The notes under the pieces: generated by a model
Seen by the model: only the letters and a program-made list of their open reading frames with translations
What the model was told of the DNA's origin: nothing
Database searches by the model: none
In this document: in pieces, positions 34,755-42,657 of the stretch
How the letters are laid out: every line of letters begins with the position of its first letter
Position numbering within the stretch: position 1 is the stretch's first letter
NCBI RefSeq assembly: GCF_023074175.1
Contig: NZ_JADPKS010000176.1
Span: 1 to 64,000 of the forward strand
DNA: 64,000 nt
DNA from: Bradyrhizobium sp. 139
GTDB taxonomy: Bacteria; Pseudomonadota; Alphaproteobacteria; Rhizobiales; Xanthobacteraceae
Direction: 5' to 3'
Program-made: the position numbers and the translations under genes

Positions 34755-37700
34755 ATGTCATCCAAGAACCGTCTGGCCCCAATTCCGCAGCCGCCGACCA
34801 AGCCGGTGGTGGGCAACATGCTGTCGCTGGACTCGGCTGCACCCGTGCAGCACCTGACGCGGCTGGCGAAGGAATTGGGCCCGATCTTCTGGCTCGACAT
34901 GATGGGCTCGCCGATCGTTGTCGTCTCCGGCCACGATCTCGTCGACGAGCTCTCCGACGAGAAGCGTTTCGACAAGACGGTGCGCGGCGCGCTGCGTCGG
35001 GTGCGTGCGGTCGGCGGCGACGGCCTGTTCACGGCGGACACCAGGGAGCCGAACTGGAGCAAGGCGCACAACATCCTGCTTCAGCCCTTCGGCAACCGCG
35101 CCATGCAGTCCTATCACCCGAGCATGGTCGATATCGCCGAACAGCTTGTCAACAAATGGGAGCGGCTCAACGCCGACGACGAGATCGATGTCGTTCACGA
35201 CATGACGGCGCTGACGCTGGATACGATCGGCCTGTGCGGCTTCGAGTACCGCTTCAATTCGTTCTACCGGCGCGACTACCATCCCTTCGTCGAGTCGCTG
35301 GTGCGCTCGCTCGAAACCATCATGATGACGCGCGGCCTGCCGTTCGAGCAGCTCTGGATGCAGAAGCGGCGCAAGACCTTGGCCGAAGACGTCGCTTTCA
35401 TGAACAAGATGGTCGACGAGATCATCGCCGAACGCCGCAAGAGCGCGGAAGGGATCGACGACAAGAAGGACATGCTCGCCGCGATGATGACCGGCGTCGA
35501 TCGCTCGACCGGCGAGCAGCTCGACGACGTCAACATCCGCTACCAGATCAACACGTTCCTGATCGCAGGCCACGAGACCACCAGCGGCCTCCTCTCCTGC
35601 ACGCTCTATGCGCTCCTGAAGCATCCGGAGATTCTCAAGAAGGCCTACGATGAGGTCGACCGCGTCTTCGGTCCTGATGTCAATGCGAAGCCGACCTACC
35701 AGCAGGTGACGCAGCTCACCTACATCACGCAGATCCTGAAAGAGGCGCTGCGGCTGTGGCCGCCGGCGCCAGCCTACGGCATCTCGCCGCTGAACGACGA
35801 GACCATCGGCAGCGGCAAATACAAGCTCAGGAAGGGCACCTTCACCACCATCCTGGTGACGGCGCTGCATCGCGATCCCTCCGTCTGGGGACCTAACCCC
35901 GACGCCTTCGATCCCGAGAATTTCAGCCGCGAGGCGGAGGCCAAGCGGCCGATCAATGCCTGGAAGCCGTTCGGCAACGGCCAGCGCGCCTGCATCGGCC
36001 GCGGCTTCGCCATGCACGAGGCCGCACTCGCGCTCGGCATGATCCTCCAGCGCTTCAAGCTGATCGATCATCAGCGCTACCAGATGCATCTGAAGGAAAC
36101 GCTGACGATGAAGCCGGAAGGCTTCAAGATCAAGGTACGTCCGCGCGTCGATCGCGAGCGCGGCGCCTATGGCGGGCCCACGGTCGCGAAGGCCTCGGGG
36201 CCGAAAGCACCGCGCCAGCCGACGACGCGGCCCGGCCATAACACGCCAATGCTGGTGCTTTACGGCTCAAATCTCGGCACGGCCGAGGAGCTTGCGACGC
36301 GCATGGCCGACCTCGCGGAAATCAACGGCTTTGCCGTGCATCTGGGGCCGCTCGACGATTACGTCGGCAAGCTGCCGCACGACGGCGGCGTGCTGATCAT
36401 CTGCGCCTCCTATAACGGAGCGCCGCCGGACAATGCGACGCAATTCGTCAAATGGCTCGGGGGCGAGTTGCCGAACGATGCCTTTGCAAACGTGCGCTAC
36501 GCCGTGTTCGGCTGCGGCAACAGCGACTGGGCCGCGACCTATCAATCGGTGCCGCGCTTCATCGACGAGCAATTGTCGGCCCATGGTGCGCGCGCGGTCT
36601 ATCCGCGCGGCGAGGGCGACGCGCGCAGCGATCTCGACGGCCAATTCCAGAAATGGTTCCCGGCGGCTGCCCAAGTTGCGACCAAGGAATTCGGGGTCGA
36701 CTGGAATTTCACCCGCACCGCGGAGGACGCTCCGCTCTACGCGATCGAGCCGGTGGCGGTGACCGCCGTCAACACCATCGTGGCCCAGGGCGGTGCGGTG
36801 GCAATGAAGGTGCTGGTCAATGACGAATTGCAGAACAAGAGCGGGGCCAATCCGTCGGGGCGATCGACGCGCCATATCGAGGTGCAGCTGCCGTCGAACA
36901 TCACCTATCGCGTCGGCGATCATCTGAGCGTCGTTCCGCGCAACGATCCGACGCTGGTGGATTCGGTCGCCCGCCGCTTCGGCTTCCTGCCGGGCGACCA
37001 GATCAGGCTGCAGGTCGCCGAAGGCCGCCGCGCGCAATTGCCGGTTGGCGAGGCCGTGTCGGTCGGCCGCCTGCTCAGCGAGTTCGTCGAGCTGCAGCAG
37101 GTGGCGACAAGGAAGCAGATCCAGGTCATGGCCGAGCACACCCGCTGCCCGGTCACCAAGCCGAAGCTGCTGACCTTCGTTGGCGAGGAGACCGAGCCGC
37201 TCGAGCGTTATCGCACGGAGATTCTGGCCCGGCGCAAATCGGTATTCGACATGCTGCTCGAATATCCGGCCTGCGAATTGCCGTTCCACGTCTATCTGGA
37301 GATGCTCTCGCTGCTGGCGCCGCGCTATTACTCGATCTCGTCTTCGCCGTCGGTCGACCCAGCGCGTTGCAGCGCTACCGTCGGCGTGGTCGGAGGTCCC
37401 TCCGCCTCCGGCCGTGGCGTCTACAAAGGCATCTGCTCGAACTATCTCGCCAACCGGCGTGCGGGCGATGCGATCTACGCCACGGTGCGTGAGACCAAGG
37501 CCGGCTTCCGGCTCCCGGATGATTCATCCGTGCCGATCATCATGATCGGCCCGGGCACCGGACTTGCGCCATTCCGCGGCTTCCTCCAGGAGCGCGCCGC
37601 GCGCAAGGCGAAAGGCGCCGCCCTCGGTCCGGCCATGTTGTTCTTCGGCTGTCGCCATCCCGACCAGGACTTTCTCTACGCGGACGAGCTGAAGGCGCTG

Positions 37701-37991
37701 GCGGCAAGCGGCATCACCGAACTCTTCACGGCATTCTCGCGTGCGGATGGTCCGAAGACCTATGTGCAGCACATGCTCGCCGCGCAAAAGGACAAGGTTT
37801 GGCCGCTGATCGAGCACGGCGCAATCATCTATGTCTGCGGCGACGGCGGCAGGATGGAGTCCGACGTCAAGGCAACGCTCGTCGCGATCCATCGCGAGAA
37901 GAGCGGCAGCGATGCCGCGGCCAGCGCGCGCTGGATCGAGGAGATGGGCGCAAAGAACCGCTATGTGCTCGATGTCTGGGCGGGTGGGTGA
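34755..37991 (+). CDS. Self-sufficient cytochrome P450/NADPH-P450 reductase fusion (CYP102 family)
   Basis: A 1078-residue P450BM3-like fatty-acid hydroxylase. P450 domain (about 1-465): LIAGHETTSG in the I-helix, ExxR in KEALRLWPP, heme loop FGNGQRACIGRGF with C413. Linker, then an FMN flavodoxin domain (about 495-640, VLYGSNLGTAEELA), FAD domain (RYYSISSSP) and NADPH domain (GPGTGLAPFRGFLQER, CGDGGRMESDV), ending DVWAGG as in BM3. It hydroxylates or epoxidises medium- and long-chain fatty acids at subterminal positions. GAGGGG precedes the ATG. The neighbouring epoxide hydrolase and acyl metabolism genes fit. Confidence 0.96.
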   Translation: MSSKNRLAPIPQPPTKPVVGNMLSLDSAAPVQHLTRLAKELGPIFWLDMMGSPIVVVSGHDLVDELSDEKRFDKTVRGALRRVRAVGGDGLFTADTREPNWSKAHNILLQPFGNRAMQSYHPSMVDIAEQLVNKWERLNADDEIDVVHDMTALTLDTIGLCGFEYRFNSFYRRDYHPFVESLVRSLETIMMTRGLPFEQLWMQKRRKTLAEDVAFMNKMVDEIIAERRKSAEGIDDKKDMLAAMMTGVDRSTGEQLDDVNIRYQINTFLIAGHETTSGLLSCTLYALLKHPEILKKAYDEVDRVFGPDVNAKPTYQQVTQLTYITQILKEALRLWPPAPAYGISPLNDETIGSGKYKLRKGTFTTILVTALHRDPSVWGPNPDAFDPENFSREAEAKRPINAWKPFGNGQRACIGRGFAMHEAALALGMILQRFKLIDHQRYQMHLKETLTMKPEGFKIKVRPRVDRERGAYGGPTVAKASGPKAPRQPTTRPGHNTPMLVLYGSNLGTAEELATRMADLAEINGFAVHLGPLDDYVGKLPHDGGVLIICASYNGAPPDNATQFVKWLGGELPNDAFANVRYAVFGCGNSDWAATYQSVPRFIDEQLSAHGARAVYPRGEGDARSDLDGQFQKWFPAAAQVATKEFGVDWNFTRTAEDAPLYAIEPVAVTAVNTIVAQGGAVAMKVLVNDELQNKSGANPSGRSTRHIEVQLPSNITYRVGDHLSVVPRNDPTLVDSVARRFGFLPGDQIRLQVAEGRRAQLPVGEAVSVGRLLSEFVELQQVATRKQIQVMAEHTRCPVTKPKLLTFVGEETEPLERYRTEILARRKSVFDMLLEYPACELPFHVYLEMLSLLAPRYYSISSSPSVDPARCSATVGVVGGPSASGRGVYKGICSNYLANRRAGDAIYATVRETKAGFRLPDDSSVPIIMIGPGTGLAPFRGFLQERAARKAKGAALGPAMLFFGCRHPDQDFLYADELKALAASGITELFTAFSRADGPKTYVQHMLAAQKDKVWPLIEHGAIIYVCGDGGRMESDVKATLVAIHREKSGSDAAASARWIEEMGAKNRYVLDVWAGG

Positions 37992-38021
37992 TTGTTCGTC
38001 CGATCGTGCTAAAGCTCTCGC

Positions 38022-38696
38022 ATGATTCCCTGGGAAAAAATCGACACCGCCAAGATCCCCGGCTCCGACGAAGAGCTCCGCCTGATGCGGCGAGGCAAGG
38101 AGTTTTCGATCAAGCTCGGCACCAACGAGCTGATGAACAGCCGCCTGTCAGGTTCCGAAGCCGCGCTTGCAACGCTTGCGGCGAAGCAGATCGAGAAGGT
38201 CGCAAAACCCGTCGTTCTCATCGGCGGCCTCGGCATGGGCTTTACCCTGCGTGCGGCGCTCGCCGTGCTCGGGAGCAAGGCGAAGATCGTGGTCTCCGAG
38301 CTCGTGCCGGCGGTGGTCACCTGGGCTCGAGGTCCGATGGCTGAGGTATTCGGCGACAGTCTTGATGATCCTCGGGTGCATATCAGGGAGACGGACGTTG
38401 GCGAAATCATCCGGGCGAAGCGGTCGGCCTTCGACGCCATTCTCCTCGACGTCGACAACGGGCCGGAGGGGCTGACCCGGGAGGGCAATGACGCACTCTA
38501 CAATGCGAGCGGATTGAAAGCGGCGAAGACGGCGTTGCGACCGGACGGCGTGCTCACTATCTGGTCGTCGGGGCCCGACCCCGCATTCACCAGGCGCCTT
38601 GCCCGCACCGGGTTCGACGTCAACGACGTCAGCATCCGCGCCACCGGCAGAGGCGGCGGCGCGCGCCACGTGATCTGGATCGCCAAGAAGAGCTAG
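38022..38696 (+). CDS. Spermidine synthase-like SAM-dependent protein
   Basis: A 224-residue Rossmann-fold protein of the spermidine synthase type: VVLIGGLGMGFTLRAAL (SAM-type glycine loop), VSELVPAVVTWARGP, and FDAILLDVDNGPEGL in place of the usual DxxDP. It lacks the N-terminal tetramerisation strand domain of true SpeE, so polyamine synthesis is doubtful. It starts 31 bases after the CYP102 stop. It overlaps the convergent hydrolase stop by four bases. Confidence 0.8.
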   Translation: MIPWEKIDTAKIPGSDEELRLMRRGKEFSIKLGTNELMNSRLSGSEAALATLAAKQIEKVAKPVVLIGGLGMGFTLRAALAVLGSKAKIVVSELVPAVVTWARGPMAEVFGDSLDDPRVHIRETDVGEIIRAKRSAFDAILLDVDNGPEGLTREGNDALYNASGLKAAKTALRPDGVLTIWSSGPDPAFTRRLARTGFDVNDVSIRATGRGGGARHVIWIAKKS

Positions 38697-39607
38697 GCCG
38701 CCTGCGCCGCCGCGCCACGCGCGTGCTTGTCGATGGCACCAATGATCTCAGGCCAGAACCGCATCGGCAGGGCGTGGCCCATGCCTTCGATCATCAACAG
38801 CCTTGCGCCGGGAATTGACTCTACCGTGTCCTTGCCGCCTTCGGGGTGGACCAGGGGATCGACGGTGCCGTGTATCACCAGCGTCGGCGTCTTCACGCCA
38901 TGAAGGCGCTCTTTGCGGCTGCCGGAGGCGAGCACGGCGCGGAGCTGCCGGCCGACGCCGGCCGGATTGAGCCCGCGCGCAAAGACGCGCTCGGCACGAT
39001 CAGGATCGAGCGCTTCCTCTTCCGGAAAGGACCCGGCGCGCAGCACCTTCCAGGTCTCGCCGAAGCGGACGATGAACTCCTCCTTGCTGCGCGGCGGCGG
39101 CGCCATCAGCATCGCGGCGGCCTCGCGCGTCGGCGGCGGGACGCGCGGATTGCCGGTCGTCGACATGATCGAGGTCAGCGAACGCACGCGCTCGGGAAAC
39201 GACAGCGTCACCTCCTGCGCGATCATGCCGCCCATGGAGGCACCAACCAGATGCGCCGACTTGATGCCGAGGGCATCCATGAGGCCGACCGTGTCCTTCG
39301 CCATATCGATCAGCTTGTAGGTAGCGGCCACCGGAATCCTAAGGAAGCGCAGCTTCAGCAGTTCGAGCGGGGTCAGGCGTTTGCCGCCCGTCAGGTGGCT
39401 CGACTTGCCGATGTCGCGATTGTCGAAGCGGATCACGCGAAAGCCGTGAACGGCGAGCTGCTCGCAGAACGCATCATCCCAGTGGATCATCTGCGCCCCG
39501 AGCCCCATGATCAGCAGCAGCGGCTCGGCATTGTCGTTGCCGAAGATCTCGTAGCAGATATCGATGCCATTGGTGCGGATGGTCTGGGGCGGCTGATGGG
39601 CGTTCAC
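38693..39607 (-). CDS. Alpha/beta hydrolase
   Basis: A 304-residue hydrolase with GLGAQMIHWDDAF near the oxyanion region, nucleophile elbow VGASMGGMIAQ, and the late acid and His in IHGTVDPLVHPEGG and EGMGHALP. The start is best placed at GTG 39607 (VNAHQPPQTIRTNGIDICYE); the open frame runs on to 39862 but without conserved sequence and into the divergent gene region. It is divergent from the PHA synthase unit. Soluble; possible esterase, lactonase or depolymerase-like role, not decided. Confidence 0.82.
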   Translation of the reverse strand: MNAHQPPQTIRTNGIDICYEIFGNDNAEPLLLIMGLGAQMIHWDDAFCEQLAVHGFRVIRFDNRDIGKSSHLTGGKRLTPLELLKLRFLRIPVAATYKLIDMAKDTVGLMDALGIKSAHLVGASMGGMIAQEVTLSFPERVRSLTSIMSTTGNPRVPPPTREAAAMLMAPPPRSKEEFIVRFGETWKVLRAGSFPEEEALDPDRAERVFARGLNPAGVGRQLRAVLASGSRKERLHGVKTPTLVIHGTVDPLVHPEGGKDTVESIPGARLLMIEGMGHALPMRFWPEIIGAIDKHARGAAAQAA

Positions 39608-39779
39608 GGGCGCGTTCTCTTGGCTTTTGATCGATTGTGTATGGCACGGTTTGCCGCTGCAAAGAAGCTGCGTGCGCGACACCGCGCCCGCTGCTTGGCG
39701 GTTGACCGGCCCCGCGCAACAGTGTGGTATGGCGAAAAAAAGAAGGGCGCCAAAAAGCCCTCGCGACGTGGAGGACGCA

Positions 39780-40163
39780 ATGACCAACGAGATCAACGAC
39801 CCGGTCGCCATGTGGCAGAAGATGGTTGGTGAGATGGAGAAGGGATTCAACTCCTTCGCCAATCAGGCCATGTCGTCGCCGGAATTTTCGCAAGCCATGA
39901 ACCGGGCTGGCGAAGTTGCTGCAGGTGCTCAGAAGCAGCTCGGCGAGCTCATGGAGAAATACCTCGTCAGCGTGAACTTGCCGAGCCGGGAGCAGGTCAC
40001 TGGCCTTGCCGAAAGGCTGCAAGCCATCGAAGGCCAGATCGGTGAGATCAAGTCGATGCTGAGCCGGATGGCGGCAAGTTCCGGCCTGTCTCAGGGTTCC
40101 GATACGGCATTGCGACCGCCGCGCACCAAGCGCCCGCCGTCTGAGGGCGGAGAGCAAAAATGA
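39780..40163 (+). CDS. Small PHA synthase partner, PhaE-like
   Basis: A 127-residue helical protein. The ATG at 39780 (MTNEINDPVAMWQKMVGEME) has GGAG six bases upstream; openings at 39627 and 39729 are less likely. The sequence (WQKMVGEMEKGFNSFANQAM, later ERLQAIEGQIGEIKSML) resembles the N-terminal and coiled-coil parts of PhaE/PhaR synthase subunits, which are normally much longer. Its stop overlaps the phaC start (ATGA), so it is translationally coupled to a class III-like synthase. I infer that it activates or stabilises that enzyme. Confidence 0.65.
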   Translation: MTNEINDPVAMWQKMVGEMEKGFNSFANQAMSSPEFSQAMNRAGEVAAGAQKQLGELMEKYLVSVNLPSREQVTGLAERLQAIEGQIGEIKSMLSRMAASSGLSQGSDTALRPPRTKRPPSEGGEQK

Positions 40164-41242
40164 ACGCGCCAACGGGACTCGATTTCGCATCTATCCCAGA
40201 GCGCATTCAGTCCGAGGTGCAGCGCGCCATCCAGCGCAGCATCAAGGGCGTCGAATATTTCTCGACCTCGGGCCCTTCGCTCGGCTCGACGCCAAAGGAC
40301 GTGCTGCATTCGCGCGGCACCATGAGCCTCTATCACTACCGGCCGACGTCGGACGAGATCTATCGCGTGCCGATCTTGATCGTGATGGCGACCACCAACC
40401 GCGGCTACATCCTCGATCTCGTGCCCGGACAGAGCTTCATCGAGTTCCTGCTGAGGCGCGGCTATGACGTCTACATGCTCGACTGGAGCGCGCCGCGGCC
40501 GGAGGAAAAGAGCCTGCGGATGGAAGATTACGTCCTCGACTTCATTCCGGACTGCGTCCGCCGTGTGCAGCAGGATTCCGGCGAGCAGGACGTCTCCATC
40601 ATCGGCTATTGCTTCGGCGGCGTGCTGTCGTTGCTCTACGGCTCGATCTTCAAGGACGGGCCAATGAAGAATTTGATCTGCTTCACCACGCCGATCGACT
40701 TCCGCGAGATGAAGCTGTTTTCGAATTTCTCCGACCGTCGCTATTTCGACGTCGATCGCCTCGTCGACAGCGTCGGCAACGTGCCGCCGGAGATGATCTT
40801 GTCGTCTTTCGAGATGTTGCGGCCGGCCTCGCGTACGGTGAGCCAGATCCAGCTCTGGGAAAACATCTGGAATGACGAGTTCGTGAAGTCGTACCGGATG
40901 TTTGACCGCTGGGCGACCGACACGCTGCCGCTTGCGGGCGAGTATTTCCGTTCCATCACCAAAGACCTGATGTGGGACAACAAGCTTTTCAACGACACCA
41001 TGTCGGTCGGCGGCCGTGCCGCGAAGCTCGAGAACATCAAGGTGCCGTTCCTGCACGCAGTGGCCGAGCACGATCACATCGTGCCCTACGACGCCGCAAA
41101 GCACCTGATCGCCAAGATCGGATCCGAGGACAAGGAAGAGGTGATGCTAAAGGGCGGTCACGTCTCGCTCGTCGCCGGCGCCAACGCGCTGAAGCGTCTG
41201 TGGCCGAAACTGGACTCCTGGCTGGGAAAGAGATCAACATGA
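40160..41242 (+). CDS. phaC: Polyhydroxyalkanoate synthase, class III-like PhaC
   Basis: A 360-residue PHA synthase that polymerises (R)-3-hydroxyacyl-CoA on granule surfaces. The length (about 355-365) fits class III/IV, not class I (about 600). The lipase-like box is GYCFGG with the catalytic cysteine C151, and the other catalytic residues are D305 (AEHDHIVP) and H334 (KGGHVSL). It is coupled by ATGA overlaps to the PhaE-like gene upstream and the GNAT gene downstream. Class III enzymes need a PhaE partner, which supports the assignment of the short upstream gene. Confidence 0.93.
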   Translation: MNAPTGLDFASIPERIQSEVQRAIQRSIKGVEYFSTSGPSLGSTPKDVLHSRGTMSLYHYRPTSDEIYRVPILIVMATTNRGYILDLVPGQSFIEFLLRRGYDVYMLDWSAPRPEEKSLRMEDYVLDFIPDCVRRVQQDSGEQDVSIIGYCFGGVLSLLYGSIFKDGPMKNLICFTTPIDFREMKLFSNFSDRRYFDVDRLVDSVGNVPPEMILSSFEMLRPASRTVSQIQLWENIWNDEFVKSYRMFDRWATDTLPLAGEYFRSITKDLMWDNKLFNDTMSVGGRAAKLENIKVPFLHAVAEHDHIVPYDAAKHLIAKIGSEDKEEVMLKGGHVSLVAGANALKRLWPKLDSWLGKRST

Positions 41243-41832
41243 GTGAGCAGCGTTCCTATCCGCGTCACGTCAAGACCGATGCCGGTGACATCGAGGTCCG
41301 CCTGATGTCGCCCGCGGACGAGGCTGCGGTGCTGGCCTTCGGCAAGGGCTTGCCGACCCACGACCTGTTGTTCCTGCCGCGCAACATCAGTGAGCCGAAG
41401 GTGTTGTCGGCCTGGGTCAAGGAGATCGAGCGTGGCGCGATCACGAGCCTTCTTGCGGTAAAGGACGGCAAGGTTGTCGGCTGCGGCACGCTGGTGCGCG
41501 ATCCTCACTCCTGGTCGCCCCATGTCGGCGAGATCCGGATGGTGGTCTCGCTCGACGTGCGCGGGAAGGGCGTGGGGCGGGTGCTGTCACAGGAGACCTT
41601 TGCGCTCGCGCTGGGTGCGGGCCTCGAAAAGCTCTCGGTCCAGATGACGGTCGACCAGCAGGCGGCGATCGCGCTGTTCGAAAGTCTGGGCTTCAAGGCC
41701 GAGGCACTGCTGCGGGACCATGTCCGGGACCTCGACGGCAAGACCCACGACATCGTCGTGCTCGGGCACAACATCGCGCAGGTCCAGGCCCAGATGGAGG
41801 TCTATGGCCTGCCAAGCGCCGTCCAGCATTAG
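41239..41832 (+). CDS. GNAT-family N-acetyltransferase
   Basis: A 197-residue acetyltransferase with the GNAT core: VVGCGTLVRD, EIRMVVSLDVRGKGVGRVLSQ (acetyl-CoA pyrophosphate loop R/Q-x-x-G-x-G/A) and VDQQAAIALFESLGFKAEALL. The ATG at 41239 overlaps the phaC stop (ATGA), so it is made together with the synthase. GNATs acetylate amines, often protein N termini or lysines; a target in the PHA granule machinery is only inferred from the tight linkage. Confidence 0.85.
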   Translation: MSEQRSYPRHVKTDAGDIEVRLMSPADEAAVLAFGKGLPTHDLLFLPRNISEPKVLSAWVKEIERGAITSLLAVKDGKVVGCGTLVRDPHSWSPHVGEIRMVVSLDVRGKGVGRVLSQETFALALGAGLEKLSVQMTVDQQAAIALFESLGFKAEALLRDHVRDLDGKTHDIVVLGHNIAQVQAQMEVYGLPSAVQH

Positions 41833-41913
41833 GGGCGAGCGAGAGGACCGCCGGGCCCTCTAATGGCTACAGAGACATCATAATGCGTCCATTGAGGCTG
41901 TTCACGAATTTGT

Positions 41914-41946
41914 GATATCGCAGTGCAGCAAAGATATTGCGATGCA
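41914..41946. promoter_or_regulatory. Candidate regulatory direct repeats upstream of the phasin gene
   Basis: GATATCGCAGTGCA (41914-41927) and GATATTGCGATGCA (41933-41946) match at 11 of 14 positions and start 19 bases apart, in an unusually AT-rich stretch 86-118 bases before the phasin ATG. Both contain TGCA. A PhaR-type repressor of phasin genes would be the natural binder, but this is inference. Confidence 0.35.
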
Positions 41947-42031
41947 CAATTAACTATGACATATAAGCCGTGCCCCGGGCCAATGCGGACGGGGTGAGCC
42001 CATAGCTCAACCAATGAGGATGGAGAGAACC

Positions 42032-42487
42032 ATGACCACTGAGACCAACACCGCTTTCGAGGGCTTCAAGGACGCTTTCAAGAACATCCAGAACCTGGAA
42101 GTTCCCGAGGCCGCCCGCGAGTTCGTCAAGAAGTCTGCCAACACCGCGAAGGATCGTGCTGCCGAGGTGTTCGCTGGCTCCGAGCGCGTGACCGCCGCCG
42201 TCGAGAACGCGGTGACCGAGTCCGTCACCGAGGCCGGCAAGATCAGCCGCAACATCCAGCAGGCGATCTACGAGGACGCCGAGGCGTTCTTCTCGAGCAT
42301 CGACAAGCTCGCGTCCGCCAAGTCGATCAGCGAAGCCGTCGAGATCCAGTCGGGCCTGCTCCGCTCGCGTGGCGAAGTGTTCGTCGCGCGCGCCAAGGCG
42401 ACCACCGACTATCTCGGCAAGCTCGCCGCCAACGGTGCGAAGTCCGCTCAGGACAACTTTGCCAAGGTCTACAACAAGACCGCCTGA
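42032..42487 (+). CDS. Phasin family protein
   Basis: A 151-residue amphipathic helical protein of the phasin family that coats PHA granules. Typical stretches are FEGFKDAFKNIQNLEVPEAA, RDRAAEVF-like KDRAAEVFAGSERV, and a late LLRSRGEVFVARAKATTDY. The ATG at 42032 (MTTETNTAF) has GGAGAG six bases upstream; the opening at 42014 is rejected. It is followed by a strong terminator and preceded by an AT-rich promoter region, so it forms a highly expressed single-gene unit beside the PHA synthase genes. Confidence 0.93.
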   Translation: MTTETNTAFEGFKDAFKNIQNLEVPEAAREFVKKSANTAKDRAAEVFAGSERVTAAVENAVTESVTEAGKISRNIQQAIYEDAEAFFSSIDKLASAKSISEAVEIQSGLLRSRGEVFVARAKATTDYLGKLAANGAKSAQDNFAKVYNKTA

Positions 42488-42517
42488 TCTGGCGCCAGAG
42501 ACGAGAAACTGAATTTG

Positions 42518-42546
42518 AGGCCCGCTTCGGCGGGCCTTTATTTTTT
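42518..42546 (+). terminator. Intrinsic terminator after the phasin gene
   Basis: AGGCCCGC and GCGGGCCT form a perfect 8-bp stem with a TTCG tetraloop, followed by TTATTTTTT. It begins 31 bases after the phasin stop and is the clearest terminator in the window. Confidence 0.93.
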
Positions 42547-42554
42547 GCCGCTAT

Positions 42555-42640
42555 CGTCATTGCGAGGAGCGAAGCGAGGAAGCAATCCAGAGTCTTTCCG
42601 CAGAAAGATTCTGGGTGGCTTCGTTTCGCTCGCAATGACG
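42555..42640. repeat. Intergenic palindrome, CGTCATTGCGAG class (copy 2)
   Basis: The terminal arms CGTCATTGCGAG (42555-42566) and CTCGCAATGACG (42629-42640) are identical to those of the copy at 34633-34728. The interior also shares GCAATCCAG and a CTGG-N5-CTTCG segment. It lies directly after the phasin terminator and 17 bases before the DUF445 gene start. Confidence 0.88.
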
Positions 42641-42657
42641 GGTACTGTGATGCAGTG

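Noticed and set aside
34758..36239. 493-residue open frame on the minus strand
   Set aside because: Antisense shadow of the CYP102 gene; no recognisable domain.
39608..39862. N-terminal extension of the minus-strand alpha/beta hydrolase
   Set aside because: Low-similarity sequence without an ATG and ribosome site, overlapping the divergent promoter of the PhaE-like gene.
34633..42640. Repeated palindromes considered as CRISPR or attachment sites
   Set aside because: Only two distant copies, no regular spacing, no cas or integrase genes, and no tRNA nearby.
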